Source: Ralstonia soli
GTDB taxonomy: Bacteria > Pseudomonadota > Gammaproteobacteria > Burkholderiales > Burkholderiaceae
DNA: 64,000 nucleotides
Assembly (NCBI RefSeq): GCF_023955655.1
Contig: NZ_JAMXHT010000006.1
Location: forward strand, 310,001-374,000
Direction: 5' to 3'
Made by a program: the position numbers and the translations under genes. Positions within the stretch are counted from its first letter, which is position 1. Each line of letters begins with the position of its first letter. The notes beneath the pieces were generated by a model. The model saw only the letters and a list, made by a program, of their open reading frames with translations, did no database searches and was not told the origin of the DNA. Shown piece by piece: positions 17,275-27,412 of the stretch.

Positions 17275-17302
17275 TTATGGGGCATTTGGCGCGCTTTTCA
17301 AG
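17275..17302 (-). promoter_or_regulatory. sigma-32 heat-shock promoter of grpE
   Basis: On the minus strand CTTGAAA (17302-17296) and CCCCATAA (17282-17275) are 13 bp apart, an almost perfect RpoH promoter. It ends 77 bp before the grpE ATG. No CIRCE-like repeat is present in this leader. Confidence 0.85.
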
Positions 17303-17458
17303 GGCGCAGGATGCGCGGTAACTGTGCACCATGCATCACGAAATATCGGGTTACAACTTTCATCAGACTGCAACGGCACGGCAATTGCGGTGCCCCAATC
17401 GGCCACCTATGATGCAAGAAAAAATCGGGGGGCGCGAGCTTCTTTGAGGGTTCGTACC

Positions 17459-17650
17459 ATGCACAACAAGCTGCCTGTTCTCACTGTGTTGCTGCTGTTG
17501 ACGCTCACCGCAGCCACCACATTCATCTGCCTGTCCGGTGCCGTCACGCCGCGCTACACGGAATACGGCAGCGGCAAGGCCTTCTTCAAGCACTACATCA
17601 GCAAACCAGCGCAGATGCAGTTGCCCCGCGGTCTGGGCCTATCAAGTTAG
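17459..17650 (+). CDS. small membrane-anchored or exported protein, 63 residues
   Basis: The frame begins MHNKLPVLTVLLLLTLTAAT, a hydrophobic segment typical of a signal anchor or signal peptide, followed by a polar tail containing PRYTEYGSGKAFFKHY. GAGGG lies 8 bp before the ATG, a good ribosome site. It is divergent from grpE and faces the S4-domain gene tail to tail. No family was recognised; function unknown. Ribosome site and signal sequence make it more likely real than chance. Confidence 0.5.
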   Translation: MHNKLPVLTVLLLLTLTAATTFICLSGAVTPRYTEYGSGKAFFKHYISKPAQMQLPRGLGLSS

Positions 17651-17671
17651 CACACACTCGCGCGGCATGCT

Positions 17672-18070
17672 TCATTCTTCGCCGAGCTTGTCGAGGCGCC
17701 GCCGGTCGCGCTTAGTCGGCCGGCCGGCGATCTGCGTGGCGGGTTCGCGATACAGCCGGCGCCTGTCGGCGCTCTCCTCGCGTTTTAAGCGACTCGCGTC
17801 CGTCTCGGCATAGAGCGTTTGCGCAACCGAGGCGGGGCCACGCACTTCAGCCAACGCCAACACCCGTACTTCCCACTGCTGTTCATGCGCGTGCACCCGC
17901 ACGTGGTCACCAATCTTGACGTCCTTGGCGGGACGGACCGGCTGGTCGTTGATCTGGACGCGGCCGCGCTCCACGGCGTCGGTCGCCTGCGAGCGCGTCT
18001 TGAAGAAGCGTGCCGCCCACAACCATTTGTCGATGCGGACGCGGTCCGTGGCTTCGGTGCTCACCTTCAT
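17672..18070 (-). CDS. hslR: RNA-binding S4-domain protein, Hsp15 type
   Basis: A 132-residue protein with an N-terminal S4 RNA-binding domain: RIDKWLWAARFFKTRSQATD, AVERGRVQINDQPVRPAKDV and GDHVRVHAHEQQWEVRVL. A basic, Arg/Lys-rich tail follows (RPTKRDRRRLDK). In E. coli Hsp15 binds stalled 50S subunits carrying peptidyl-tRNA after heat shock, which fits its place between heat-shock genes. The start at 18070 is preceded by GGAGGTGGCCGC and overlaps the stop of the 41-codon micro-ORF by ATGA. Confidence 0.87.
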   Translation of the reverse strand: MKVSTEATDRVRIDKWLWAARFFKTRSQATDAVERGRVQINDQPVRPAKDVKIGDHVRVHAHEQQWEVRVLALAEVRGPASVAQTLYAETDASRLKREESADRRRLYREPATQIAGRPTKRDRRRLDKLGEE

Positions 18071-18192
18071 GCGGCCACCTCCGTACGCCGGGCGGCCCTG
18101 CGGGCTTGGCAGTGTCGCTGGCGACAAGCCTCCGCGGTCGTGCGTTTCCCCGCCCACATCACCACGACATGGGGCCCGTGCTCACTGCTCAT
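18067..18192 (-). CDS. 41-codon micro-ORF between hemH and hslR (copy 2)
   Basis: This is the second member of the family at 7773-7886. Its ATG overlaps the hemH stop (ATGA, 18192-18189) and its TGA overlaps the hslR start (ATGA, 18070-18067). The product starts [20 protein letters not shown] and ends RRTEVAA, matching the other copy at MSS, GP, RTTA and the EV.A tail. The middle differs in sequence and length, by 12 bp, a multiple of three, so both frames stay open. The 3' end again supplies the ribosome site of the next gene. No function is known. Confidence 0.5.
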   Translation of the reverse strand: MSSEHGPHVVVMWAGKRTTAEACRQRHCQARRAARRTEVAA

Positions 18193-19304
18193 GCTGCCGC
18201 ACCCTTGCTCTGCGCACGCGTGCGGCTGGCTTCGAGCACATGCGGATGCGTGAGCGTCAACGGCCAGCCCTGCAGATGCGCCAGCGCAATGTCGGCGATG
18301 CCGGCAATCCATGCCTCGTTGTCATTCAGGCACGGGATGTAGTGGAAATCCTTGCCGCCGGCGACGCGGAAAGTGGACTGCCCTTCCATGGCAATCTCCT
18401 CCAGCGTCTCCAGGCAATCGGCCGGAAAGCCCGGGCAGAACACGTCGACGCGGTTGGTGCCGACACGGCCGAGCTCTTCCAGCGTCGGGGCCGTGTACGG
18501 CTGGAGCCATTCAGCGCGGCCAAAGCGCGACTGGAACGTGACGAGGTACTGACCCGGCCGCAGGCCCAGCGCTTCGCCCAGCAGGCGGCCGGTCTTCAGG
18601 CATTCGCAGTGGTACGGGTCGCCCAGTTCTAGCGTGCGGCGCGGCACGCCGTGGAACGACAGCAGCAGCTTGTCGCCACGCGCGAAGTCCGGCGCGCCAT
18701 GCTGCGCCCAGTACGCGCCGACCTGCTGGTGCAGCGCGTTGATGTAGGCCGGGTCGTCGTGGAAATGCTTGACCAGCCGCAGTTCCGGCTGATTACGCAT
18801 CTCACCGAGCACGCGGAAGACTTCGTCGAACGCGGTAGCCGTGGTGGTGCCGGAATACTGCGGATACATCGGCAGCACGAGGATGCGCTCCACCCCCTGC
18901 TTGCGCAGCGCTTGCATGACCGATGGGATCGACGGATTGCCGTAGCGCATCGCACAAGCGACCACCACGTCGTGGCCTTGCGCGTTCAGCAACTGCTGCA
19001 GCGCGTGCGCCTGGCGTTCGCTGTAGACCAGCAGCGGCGAGCCCGTCATATTGGCCTCGCGCAGCCAGATGCTTTCGTACTTGTGCGCCGACGCGCGGGA
19101 GCGCAGCGGCAGGATCAGCACGTTGAGGATGAACCACCACGCCGCGCGCGGGATCTCCACCACACGCGGATCGGACAGGAACTGCCGTAGGTAACGGCCC
19201 ACTTCGCGCGGCGAGGTACCGTCGGGCGTGCCGAGGTTGACCAGCAGGATCGCCGCGCGATCGGGCTGGCCGTGCTGAAACAGAGGTTCGGGCAAAAAGG
19301 GCAT
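18189..19304 (-). CDS. hemH: ferrochelatase
   Basis: HemH inserts Fe2+ into protoporphyrin IX, the last step of heme synthesis. The 371-residue protein contains [25 protein letters not shown] (the family signature), [11 protein letters not shown] with the presumed catalytic His, and [16 protein letters not shown]. The length is typical of proteobacterial enzymes. hemH next to hrcA is common in beta-proteobacteria; here about 9 kb of hut and tau genes lie between them. Its stop is joined by ATGA to a micro-ORF and then hslR. Confidence 0.96.
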   Translation of the reverse strand: MPFLPEPLFQHGQPDRAAILLVNLGTPDGTSPREVGRYLRQFLSDPRVVEIPRAAWWFILNVLILPLRSRASAHKYESIWLREANMTGSPLLVYSERQAHALQQLLNAQGHDVVVACAMRYGNPSIPSVMQALRKQGVERILVLPMYPQYSGTTTATAFDEVFRVLGEMRNQPELRLVKHFHDDPAYINALHQQVGAYWAQHGAPDFARGDKLLLSFHGVPRRTLELGDPYHCECLKTGRLLGEALGLRPGQYLVTFQSRFGRAEWLQPYTAPTLEELGRVGTNRVDVFCPGFPADCLETLEEIAMEGQSTFRVAGGKDFHYIPCLNDNEAWIAGIADIALAHLQGWPLTLTHPHVLEASRTRAQSKGAAA

Positions 19305-19362
19305 GGGACGCGGGTTCGCGAGTGACCCGGCCGATTATACGAGCCGAGTCATCGCGGGTTCC

Positions 19363-20589
19363 TTACGCCACCACGGCACCGTCCTTGACCACGCCCACGC
19401 AGGGGTTGAGGCCCATCGCATAGGCCAGGTCCGCGGGCCGTTCGATGCGCCAGAGCGCGAAGTCGGCCACACACCCCGGGGCGAGCACACCGCACGTGCC
19501 CGACAGGCCGAGCGCGGCGGCGGCATGGCGCGTGGCACCCGTCAGCGCTTCCAGCGGCGTCAGGCGGAACAGCGTGCACGCCATGTTCATCGCCAGCAGC
19601 AGCGACGAGAGCGGTGAGGTGCCGGGGTTGCAGTCGGTCGACACGGCCATCGGCACACCGGCGGCGCGCAGGGCGGCCATCGGCGGCAGGCGGGTCTCGC
19701 GCAGGCAATAGAACGCGCCGGGCAGCAGCACCGCCACGGTGCCCGCTTGCGCCATGGCCGCAACGCCCGCGTCGGTCAGGCATTCGAGGTGGTCGGCAGA
19801 CAGGCCGCCGTAACGCGCCACCAGTGCTGCCCCGCCCTGGTCAGAGAGCTGTTCGGCATGCAGCTTGACCGGCAGGCCAAGACGCTGTGCGGCGTCGAAC
19901 ATGCGTGCTGTCTGCGCGGGCGAGAACCCGATGGTTTCGCAGAAGGCATCGACGGCATCGACGAGGCCTTCGGCGGCGAGCGCGGGTAGCACGTCGGCGC
20001 AGAGGTGATCGATGTAGTCATCGGCACGGCCGGCGAACTCGGGCGGCACGGCGTGCGCCCCCAGGAACGTCGTGCGCACGCGCACCGGGAAGGTCTGGCC
20101 GAAGCGGCGTGCGACGCGCAGCATGCGGCGCTCGGTTTCCAGGTTCAGGCCATAGCCGGATTTGATTTCGACGGTGGTCACGCCCTCGGCGCGCAGCGCG
20201 TTCAGGCGCGGCAGGCTGGCTTCGGCCAACGCATCAACGCTCGCCGCACGTGTGGCGCGTACGGTGGAAAGGATGCCGCCGCCCGCGCGGGCGATCTCTT
20301 CATACGGCACGCCGTTCAGGCGCGCTTCGAATTCATTGCTGCGGTTGCCGGCGTAGACGAGGTGCGTGTGGCAGTCGATCAGGCCGGGCGTGAGCCAGGC
20401 GCCGCGCCCGTCGTGCTCGCGTGTGGCGCGCGCGTTGGCGGGCAGGTCGGCACGCGCACCGAGCCACGCAATGCGTCCATCTTTGACGGCGATGGCACCG
20501 TCGCGGATCTCGCCGTAGCCGTCAGCATCGGCCGCCAGCGTGGCGAGGTGGACGTTGGTCCAGAGCGCATCCCAGTGCAGGTCAGCCAT
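19363..20589 (-). CDS. hutI: imidazolonepropionase
   Basis: HutI hydrolyses imidazolone-5-propionate to N-formimino-L-glutamate, step three of histidine breakdown. The 408-residue amidohydrolase has the metal site [14 protein letters not shown], then [36 protein letters not shown] and [12 protein letters not shown] with the metal-binding Asp. The start at 20589 ([10 protein letters not shown]) overlaps the hutG stop by 8 bp (ATGGCTGA), so it is the last, coupled gene of hutU-hutH-hutG-hutI. Confidence 0.96.
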   Translation of the reverse strand: MADLHWDALWTNVHLATLAADADGYGEIRDGAIAVKDGRIAWLGARADLPANARATREHDGRGAWLTPGLIDCHTHLVYAGNRSNEFEARLNGVPYEEIARAGGGILSTVRATRAASVDALAEASLPRLNALRAEGVTTVEIKSGYGLNLETERRMLRVARRFGQTFPVRVRTTFLGAHAVPPEFAGRADDYIDHLCADVLPALAAEGLVDAVDAFCETIGFSPAQTARMFDAAQRLGLPVKLHAEQLSDQGGAALVARYGGLSADHLECLTDAGVAAMAQAGTVAVLLPGAFYCLRETRLPPMAALRAAGVPMAVSTDCNPGTSPLSSLLLAMNMACTLFRLTPLEALTGATRHAAAALGLSGTCGVLAPGCVADFALWRIERPADLAYAMGLNPCVGVVKDGAVVA

Positions 20590-21565
20590 GAGCGGTTCCT
20601 TGCAGGCCAATACCATCGGCCACGCGCGCAACGAGGCGGGCGGCGACACGGGCCGTGTGGTTGTCGATATCGAGCGACGGGTTGAGCTCCGCCACATCGG
20701 CGAGCCGCAGCTTGCCCGAGCTGACCACGCGATCGACGATGGGCTCGATCACATCCATCGACACGCCGCGTGCGGACGGTGCGCTCACGCCGGGGGCGAC
20801 GCCGGCCGGCAGCACGTCGAGGCACATCGTCAGATACACGTGGTCGACCTGGCTCAGGAACACGTCGACCACCTGCAGCACGTGGGCGAGCTGCGTGACG
20901 TCCATCTCGTCGTCGTGCATCCAGCGCACACCGAGTTGGCGGGCGCGGGCAAACAGGGCCTCAGTATTGGCATACGTGCTCACGCCCAGGCAGGCGTAGT
21001 GGAACGGCCAGCCGCGTCGCGCGCAGTCTTCGGCGATCTGGCGGAACGGCGTGCCGGAGCTCCCCCGCTCGCCCGCGCGCAAATCGAAATGCGCGTCGAG
21101 GTTGAGGATGCCGATGCGCGGCGCCTGCGTTGACTTGCCGGCCAGATGCCGCGCCAAGCCCCCAAACGATGCCCACGCAATCTCATGCCCGCCGCCCAGC
21201 CCGATGGGGAATGCGCCGCGATCGAGCAAGTCATGCAGCACGCCGGACAGTTCGTCCTGCGCCGCTTCCAGCGCATCACCCTGACACGTCACGTCGCCCG
21301 CATCGACGACCACGCGGTCGGCACGCGCCGGCAGGTTGGCGAGCATCTTGCGGATGGCATTCGGCCCCGCCTGCGCACCGGTACGCCCGTGGTTGCGCGC
21401 GACACCCGCGTCGCACGCGAAACCCGCCAGCGCCACGGTATTGGTCAGCGGCGTCGATGCTTCAACGCGCTGGACCGTCTGGTGCCAGCGCAGGCCCAGC
21501 GGGCCCTCTTCCGCGTCGACGCGGCCCTGCCAGACGTTTGGTTCGGCTTGGGCCAGCATGATCAT
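20582..21565 (-). CDS. hutG: formimidoylglutamase
   Basis: HutG, an arginase-fold enzyme, cleaves formiminoglutamate to glutamate and formamide. The 327-residue protein carries the Mn2+-binding motifs [23 protein letters not shown] and [13 protein letters not shown]. With hutH, hutU and hutI this is the four-step route that yields formamide directly; no hutF (deiminase) is present. The ATG at 21565 overlaps the hutH stop (ATGA); an ATG two codons later is an alternative. Confidence 0.92.
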   Translation of the reverse strand: MIMLAQAEPNVWQGRVDAEEGPLGLRWHQTVQRVEASTPLTNTVALAGFACDAGVARNHGRTGAQAGPNAIRKMLANLPARADRVVVDAGDVTCQGDALEAAQDELSGVLHDLLDRGAFPIGLGGGHEIAWASFGGLARHLAGKSTQAPRIGILNLDAHFDLRAGERGSSGTPFRQIAEDCARRGWPFHYACLGVSTYANTEALFARARQLGVRWMHDDEMDVTQLAHVLQVVDVFLSQVDHVYLTMCLDVLPAGVAPGVSAPSARGVSMDVIEPIVDRVVSSGKLRLADVAELNPSLDIDNHTARVAARLVARVADGIGLQGTAHG

Positions 21566-23118
21566 GCGAGCGAAAGGTCCGCCAGTTGGGCACGGCACGA
21601 ATCCCCCAGTTCGCCACCGAGAACGAGGCGGCGGGCCGCTTCGATGTCGGGTGCGAACAGGCGGTCTTCACCGTAGTACGCCACGCGCGCGCGGATGCAG
21701 CCGTGCGCGTGTTGCAGCGTGTCGGACGTGGCCAGCGGCTTGTGGAAATCGATACCCTGTGCGGCAGCCAGCGCTTCAATGCCGACGATGGTGGCGGTGT
21801 TCTCGGCCATGTCCTGCAGACGGCGGCCGGCGAAGGTGGCCATGCTGACGTGGTCTTCCTGGTTGGCGGAAGTCGGCAGGCTGTCGACGCTGGCCGGGTG
21901 GGCAAACGTCTTGTTTTCCGAGGCCAGCGCGGCGGCGGTGACGTGCGCAATCATGAAGCCGGAGTTCAGGCCCGGCTGCTCGACCAGGAACGGCGGCAGG
22001 CCCGACAGCGTGGCGTCGATCAGCAGCGCAATCCGGCGCTCCGACAGCGCGCCGATTTCGGCAATCGCCATGGCGAGCATGTCGGCCGCAAACGCCACCG
22101 GCTCGGCATGGAAGTTACCGCCCGAGATGACTTGACCGGCTTCGGCGTAGACCAGCGGGTTGTCGGTCACCGCATTGGCTTCGGTGAGCAGCGTGCCGCC
22201 GGCCTGACGGATCAGGTCGAAGCACGCGCCCATGACTTGCGGCTGGCAGCGCAGGCTGTACGGATCCTGCACGCGCTTGTCGCCCACCAGGTGCGACTGG
22301 CGGATGGCGCTGCCGTCGAGCAGGTTGCGATAGACAGCGGCGGTGGCAATCTGCCCCGGCTGGCCGCGCACGGCATGCACGCGCGGGTCGAACGGCGCAT
22401 CGCTGCCCTTGGCGGCGTCCACCGATAGGGCACCGGCCACGGTGGCGGCCTTCAACAGACGCTCGGCCAGGAACAGGCCGTTGAGCGCCAGCGCGGTCGA
22501 CACCTGCGTGCCGTTGATGAGCGCCAGACCTTCCTTGGCGGCCAGTGCGATCGGCTCGATGCCGGCGGCGGCCAGTGCTTCGCGTGCCGGGGTGCGCACG
22601 CCATTCACGCGCACATCGCCCTCGCCCAGCAGGGCCAGCGTCATGTGCGCCAGCGGTGCCAGGTCGCCCGAAGCACCCACCGAACCCTTGGACGGAATAC
22701 ACGGCGTGATGCCCGCGTTCAGCAGCGCCAGCAGCGTGTCGATCACCACACGGCGCACGCCCGAGTAACCGCGTGCCAGGCTGGCTGCCTTCATCAGGAG
22801 CACGAGGCGCGCAACGCTGTCGCTGACGTCCTCACCGGTGCCGACGGCGTGCGACAGGATCAGGTTGCGTTGCAGGCGCTCCAGCTCGTGCGTGGGGATC
22901 TGCGTCTTGGCCAGCAGGCCGAACCCGGTGTTGATGCCGTAAGCCGGGTCGCCCTTGGCAACGATGGCTTGCACCGTGGCAGCCGATGCCTCGATGGCGG
23001 CAGCGCAGTCGCCCGACAGCGCAACAGGCGTGGGCGCGAGCCACACGCGGCGCAGGTCGTCAAAGGTCATCGCGCCGGGTTGCAGCGTCAGGACGGGGGG
23101 CGTGGTCATGGTGTTCAT
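21562..23118 (-). CDS. hutH: histidine ammonia-lyase
   Basis: HutH deaminates histidine to urocanate. The 518-residue protein contains the cofactor-forming triad Ala149-Ser150-Gly151 inside [14 protein letters not shown], which cyclises to MIO. It also has [37 protein letters not shown] and [14 protein letters not shown]. The start is ATG at 23118 with a second ATG three codons in. It begins 29 bp after hutU and is coupled to hutG downstream. Confidence 0.98.
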   Translation of the reverse strand: MNTMTTPPVLTLQPGAMTFDDLRRVWLAPTPVALSGDCAAAIEASAATVQAIVAKGDPAYGINTGFGLLAKTQIPTHELERLQRNLILSHAVGTGEDVSDSVARLVLLMKAASLARGYSGVRRVVIDTLLALLNAGITPCIPSKGSVGASGDLAPLAHMTLALLGEGDVRVNGVRTPAREALAAAGIEPIALAAKEGLALINGTQVSTALALNGLFLAERLLKAATVAGALSVDAAKGSDAPFDPRVHAVRGQPGQIATAAVYRNLLDGSAIRQSHLVGDKRVQDPYSLRCQPQVMGACFDLIRQAGGTLLTEANAVTDNPLVYAEAGQVISGGNFHAEPVAFAADMLAMAIAEIGALSERRIALLIDATLSGLPPFLVEQPGLNSGFMIAHVTAAALASENKTFAHPASVDSLPTSANQEDHVSMATFAGRRLQDMAENTATIVGIEALAAAQGIDFHKPLATSDTLQHAHGCIRARVAYYGEDRLFAPDIEAARRLVLGGELGDSCRAQLADLSLA

Positions 23119-23147
23119 GGAAATCTTGGATCGTCGATGTCTTTAAC

Positions 23148-24866
23148 TTAGCCGATCATCGGCAGGTTCAAACCGTTGCGCTTGGCGCAGGCGATGGCAG
23201 TCTCGTAGCCGGCATCCGCATGGCGCATCACGCCGGAGCCGGAGTCGTTGACCAGCACGCGGCCAAGGCGCTTGGCAGCGGCTTCCGTGCCGTCCGCCAC
23301 GATCACCACGCCCGAGTGCTGCGAGTAGCCCATGCCGACGCCGCCGCCGTGGTGCAACGACACCCATGTCGCGCCACCAGCGGTGTTGAGCAGCGCGTTG
23401 AGCAGCGGCCAGTCCGACACGGCATCCGTGCCGTCGCGCATCGATTCCGTCTCACGGTTGGGGCTGGCGACGGAGCCGGTGTCGAGGTGGTCACGGCCGA
23501 TCACGATCGGGGCCTTCAGCTCGCCGTTCTTGACCATCTCGTTGAAGGCCAGGCCGGCCAGGTGACGCTCGCCCAGGCCCAGCCAGCAGATACGTGCGGG
23601 CAGGCCCTGGAAGGCGATACGGTCACGCGCCATGTCGAGCCAGCGATGCACGTGCGTGTTGTGCGGGAAGAGTTCCTTGATCTTGGCGTCGGTCTTGTAG
23701 ATGTCTTCCGGATCGCCCGACAGCGCCACCCAGCGGAACGGGCCCTTGCCCTCGCAGAACAGCGGGCGGATGTAGGCCGGCACGAACCCCGGGAAATCGA
23801 AGGCGTTCTTCACACCCTGGTCGAACGCGACCTGGCGGATGTTGTTGCCGTAATCAACGGTCGGGATGCCCATGGCCTGGAAGTCGAGCATGGCTTGCAC
23901 GTGCACGGCGCACGACTTGGCAGCCTCGTCGGTCAGGCGGGCGTGCTGCGACGGATCGCGTTGCGCAGCACGCCATTGCTCGACCGTCCAGCCAATCGGC
24001 AGGTAGCCGTTGACCAGATCATGTGCCGAGGTCTGGTCGGTCACCAGATCCGGCTTCAGGCCGCCGGCGCGGGCACGCTTGACCAGCTCCGGCAAGATTT
24101 CCGCGGCATTGCCCAGCAGGCCGATCGACACGGCCTCGCCGCGCTCGCAATGGTGGCGGATCAGGTTGAATGCGTCGTCGATGTCCTTGGCTTGCTTGTC
24201 GAGGTAACGCGTACGCAGGCGGAAGTCGATGCTCGATTGCTGGCACTCGATGTTCAGCGACACGGCACCGGCCAGCGTGGCGGCCAGCGGCTGCGCGCCG
24301 CCCATGCCGCCCAGGCCGGCGGTCAGGATCCACTTGCCGGCCAGCTTGCCGTCGTAATGTTGGCGGCCGGCTTCGGCAAACGTCTCGTACGTGCCTTGCA
24401 CGATGCCCTGGCTGCCGATGTAGATCCAGCTGCCGGCCGTCATCTGGCCGTACATGAACAGGCCCTTGCGATCCAGTTCGTTGAAGTGTTCCCAGTTCGC
24501 CCACTTGGGCACCAGGTTGGAGTTGGCGATCAGCACGCGCGGGGCGTCCGGGTGCGTCTTGAACACGCCGACCGGCTTGCCAGATTGCACCAGCAGCGAT
24601 TCGTCGTCGTTCAGCTCGCGCAGCGTTTCCAGGATCTTGTCGTAGCAAGCCCAGTCGCGTGCGGCGCGGCCAATGCCGCCGTAGACAACCAGGTGCTTCG
24701 GGTTCTCGGCCACGTCCGGGTCGAGGTTGTTCTGCAGCATGCGGTAGGCGGCTTCGGTCAGCCAGCTCTTGCAGTGCAGCTCGGTGCCGCGCGGGGCGCG
24801 GATCTCGCGCGATGCATCGTAGCGCGGGTCGTTGGTCAGGTGGGCAGCGTTGGTCGGGGCATTCAT
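23148..24866 (-). CDS. hutU: urocanate hydratase
   Basis: HutU converts urocanate to imidazolone propionate with tightly bound NAD+ acting as an electrophile. The 572-residue protein shows the family sequence throughout, for example [34 protein letters not shown] (the NAD-binding loop), [13 protein letters not shown] and [24 protein letters not shown] lies upstream of the ATG. It is the first gene of hutUHGI and is divergent from hutC across 153 bp with a palindromic operator. Confidence 0.98.
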   Translation of the reverse strand: MNAPTNAAHLTNDPRYDASREIRAPRGTELHCKSWLTEAAYRMLQNNLDPDVAENPKHLVVYGGIGRAARDWACYDKILETLRELNDDESLLVQSGKPVGVFKTHPDAPRVLIANSNLVPKWANWEHFNELDRKGLFMYGQMTAGSWIYIGSQGIVQGTYETFAEAGRQHYDGKLAGKWILTAGLGGMGGAQPLAATLAGAVSLNIECQQSSIDFRLRTRYLDKQAKDIDDAFNLIRHHCERGEAVSIGLLGNAAEILPELVKRARAGGLKPDLVTDQTSAHDLVNGYLPIGWTVEQWRAAQRDPSQHARLTDEAAKSCAVHVQAMLDFQAMGIPTVDYGNNIRQVAFDQGVKNAFDFPGFVPAYIRPLFCEGKGPFRWVALSGDPEDIYKTDAKIKELFPHNTHVHRWLDMARDRIAFQGLPARICWLGLGERHLAGLAFNEMVKNGELKAPIVIGRDHLDTGSVASPNRETESMRDGTDAVSDWPLLNALLNTAGGATWVSLHHGGGVGMGYSQHSGVVIVADGTEAAAKRLGRVLVNDSGSGVMRHADAGYETAIACAKRNGLNLPMIG

Positions 24867-24910
24867 GTGAGGTCTCCTACGAACTCCTTGAGCATGGGCT
24901 GCATCTTATG

Positions 24911-24922
24911 TTGTATATACAA
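24911..24922. promoter_or_regulatory. HutC operator between hutU and hutC
   Basis: TTGTATATACAA is a perfect 12-bp palindrome, flanked by CTTATG and GTTAAG that extend the symmetry imperfectly. It contains TGTATATACA, which matches the HutC sites described in other proteobacteria as far as I recall. It lies 45 bp upstream of hutU and 98 bp from hutC, so binding would repress hutU and could also govern hutC. Confidence 0.75.
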
Positions 24923-25019
24923 GTTAAGCAAGAAAACTTTACAAGCTAAGAGCAAACCCTGATGATGACTGCCATCCGCACATCACATCGGCCGCCAACC
25001 GGCGCAGAAAGTCGACTCC

Positions 25020-25733
25020 ATGTCACAAGATCAGTCCGCCAGCACCCCCGCCTTCCAGCGCATCAAGGAAGACATCCTCGCCCGCATCCGTAGCGGCGAA
25101 TGGCAGGAGGGCGAGATGATTCCGGGGGAGACGACTCTGGCGCAGACCTTTGGCGTGTCGCGCATGACAGTCAACCGCGCGCTGCGCGAGCTGACTGCCG
25201 AGCAGATCCTCACGCGCGTGCAGGGGCTGGGGACGTTCGTCGCGCAGCAGAAATACCAGGCGACGCTGGTGGCAATCCGCAACATTGCCGAGGAAATTGC
25301 CGCACGCGGCCATCAACACCGCGCCGAGCTGCACAAGCTCGAACGCGCACGCGCCAATGAGGCGCTGGCGGCTTCGTTTGGGGTGTCGACGGGCTACCTG
25401 CTATTCCACTCGCTGATCGTGCATTTCGAGAACGACCTGCCGATCCAGGTGGAAGACCGCTGGGTGAATGCCGCGCTGGCGCCCGAGTACATGGAGCAGG
25501 ACTTCACGCAGACCACGCCAAACGCCTACCTGATGCGCGCCGCCCCGTTGCAGGGCGTGGATTACGGCATCGAGGCGCGCCTGCCACCGCGCGAGATCGC
25601 CGAGATGCTGCACATGGACGTGCGCGAGCCGTGCCTGATGCTACGGCGCAAGACGCTCTCCCAGGGCCAGGTCGCCTCGGTGGCGACCATGTGGCACCCG
25701 GGCGGACGGTATCAGTTCACGGGGAGTTTCTAA
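25020..25733 (+). CDS. hutC: histidine utilization repressor HutC, GntR family
   Basis: A 237-residue GntR/HutC-subfamily repressor of the hut genes; in known systems urocanate releases it from DNA. The winged helix spans about residues 10-75 (AFQRIKEDILARIRSGEW, GETTLAQTFGVSRMTVNRAL, GLGTFVA). The UTRA ligand-binding domain follows with NIAEEIAARGH, FHSLIVHFENDLPIQVEDRW and LMLRRKTLSQGQVASVATMW. Its divergent position next to hutU and the palindrome between them support the name. It ends 6 bp from the convergent stop of the ABC permease. Confidence 0.93.
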   Translation: MSQDQSASTPAFQRIKEDILARIRSGEWQEGEMIPGETTLAQTFGVSRMTVNRALRELTAEQILTRVQGLGTFVAQQKYQATLVAIRNIAEEIAARGHQHRAELHKLERARANEALAASFGVSTGYLLFHSLIVHFENDLPIQVEDRWVNAALAPEYMEQDFTQTTPNAYLMRAAPLQGVDYGIEARLPPREIAEMLHMDVREPCLMLRRKTLSQGQVASVATMWHPGGRYQFTGSF

Positions 25734-25739
25734 GCAGGG

Positions 25740-26612
25740 CTAGCTGCGGCCCTTCCAGGGCACCACGCGTGCTTCGATGGCGCGCATGGCCAGATCGAAC
25801 GCCCACGCAATCGCGCCGATCAGCACGATGCCCATGACCACGAGATCGGTGCGCAGAAAGCTCGACGCGTTGAGCACCATCTGCCCCAGGCCGACCGTGG
25901 CGGCCACCATCTCGGCGGCCACCAGCGTGGTCCACCCAAAACCGATGGCGATACGCAAGCCGGTGAGGATTTCCGGCAGCGCCGCCGGCAGGATCACGTG
26001 CCGCACCACCTGCGTGAAACTCGCGCCGAGCGCATAGGCGGCGTTGATCTGCTCGCGCGTGGCACTGCGCACGCCGGCGCGCGCGGCCATCGCAATCGGT
26101 GCAAAACACGCAAGGTAGATGACGACGATCTTGGCGCGCTCATCAATGCCGAGCCAGATGACCACCAGCGGCAGATACGCCAGCGGCGGCAACGGCCGGT
26201 AGAACTCGATGGGCGGGTCCAGCAGGCCACGCGCGGTTCGGGAGACACCCATTGCCAAGCCGATTGGCACGGCAGTGACGGCTGCCAACGCGAATGCGCC
26301 GAACACCCGTAGCGCGCTCCAGCCCAGGTGCGCGGCCAGTGGCTGCCCGCCTTGGATATCGCCACGCCACGCATCCAGGAATGCGCGCCACACCGCGTGC
26401 GGCGAGGGCAGAAACAGCGGCGGTACCCAGTGGAACGTGGTGGCCGCCCACCACAGCACCAGCAGCCCACTCACCGACAGCACGCTCAACCCCAACGCAC
26501 TGCCCTCGCCCGGCAGCCGATAGCCGCGCAGCTTGCGTGGAGGTTGAGTGGAAGGCGTCGCTGCTTCAACAGGCGGCGCGCCCTTGGACACCGCCGTATC
26601 GATCGCGCTCAT
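25740..26612 (-). CDS. tauC: ABC transporter permease, TauC/SsuC type
   Basis: A 290-residue inner-membrane permease of the taurine/alkanesulfonate family with about six membrane segments after a polar Pro-rich N-terminus. The coupling loop EAA motif is [25 protein letters not shown] in its core AAYALGAS...ILPAALP, and [19 protein letters not shown] is highly characteristic. The start overlaps the ATPase stop (ATGA, 26612-26609), so it is the last gene of a coupled tauA-tauB-tauC set. No taurine dioxygenase gene (tauD) follows; the next gene is convergent hutC. Confidence 0.85.
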   Translation of the reverse strand: MSAIDTAVSKGAPPVEAATPSTQPPRKLRGYRLPGEGSALGLSVLSVSGLLVLWWAATTFHWVPPLFLPSPHAVWRAFLDAWRGDIQGGQPLAAHLGWSALRVFGAFALAAVTAVPIGLAMGVSRTARGLLDPPIEFYRPLPPLAYLPLVVIWLGIDERAKIVVIYLACFAPIAMAARAGVRSATREQINAAYALGASFTQVVRHVILPAALPEILTGLRIAIGFGWTTLVAAEMVAATVGLGQMVLNASSFLRTDLVVMGIVLIGAIAWAFDLAMRAIEARVVPWKGRS

Positions 26613-27412
26613 GCGGCCAGCTCCTCGGGGCTATGGTGGATCAGCGCCAGCACGCGCTCGCGCCACGCAATGAATTCGGGCGACGACTTCACCGCGCGTG
26701 CGTCGCTGCCCGCCAATGCCTGCCGCGAGAACGGCAGATCGAACGCTTGCACAATCCGCCCCGGCGATGGCGACATCACCACCAGCCGCGTCGCCAGGAA
26801 CAATGCCTCCTCCACGTCGTGCGTGATGAAGAAGACGGTGGTGCCGGTGCGCTGCCAGACGTCGAGCACCAGCGTCTGCATGGTTTCGCGCGTGAACGCG
26901 TCTAGCGCGCCCATCGGCTCGTCCATCAGCAAAACGCGCGGCTCGGTGGCCAGCGCGCGGGCAATGCCGACGCGCTGCTGCATGCCGCCCGACAACGCAT
27001 ACACGGGCGACGTGGCATGCGCCTCCAGCCCGACCCATCGCAGCAATTCAAGCGCGCGCGCATCGCGTGTCTTGCGATCGATGCCGCGCAGCTTGAGCCC
27101 GAGCGCCACGTTGTCGCGCACGTTCAGCCACGGCATGAGGCCGTAGCGCTGGAACACCACGCCGCGCTCCGCGCCCGGGCCGTCGATCTCGTGTCCATCC
27201 AACAAAATCTGCCCCGCCGTCGGCGCAACAAAACCGGCCAGGCAGTTCAGCAACGTGGTCTTGCCGCAGCCCGATGCGCCCAGTGCGACGACGAACTCGC
27301 CTGCGGTGATCGACAGATCCACACCGCCCAAGGCTTGCGTGGTACGGCCACGCGCGTCGCCGCCTGTGCCGATATAGTCGACGCGCAGGCCGCGCACATC
27401 GATGCGGCTCAT
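26609..27412 (-). CDS. tauB: ABC transporter ATP-binding protein, TauB/SsuB type
   Basis: A 267-residue ATPase with Walker [11 protein letters not shown]-loop [18 protein letters not shown], signature [15 protein letters not shown], Walker [13 protein letters not shown] and H-loop [14 protein letters not shown]. The LMPWLNV and [16 protein letters not shown] segments are typical of the taurine/sulfonate/nitrate family. ATG at 27412 overlaps the stop of the binding-protein gene by ATGA, and its own stop overlaps the permease start. Confidence 0.9.
   Translation of the reverse strand: MSRIDVRGLRVDYIGTGGDARGRTTQALGGVDLSITAGEFVVALGASGCGKTTLLNCLAGFVAPTAGQILLDGHEIDGPGAERGVVFQRYGLMPWLNVRDNVALGLKLRGIDRKTRDARALELLRWVGLEAHATSPVYALSGGMQQRVGIARALATEPRVLLMDEPMGALDAFTRETMQTLVLDVWQRTGTTVFFITHDVEEALFLATRLVVMSPSPGRIVQAFDLPFSRQALAGSDARAVKSSPEFIAWRERVLALIHHSPEELAA

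Noticed and set aside
22986-24962. Plus-strand open frame of over 650 codons opposite hutU and hutH
   Set aside because: Antisense of strongly conserved hut genes; translation lacks family features.
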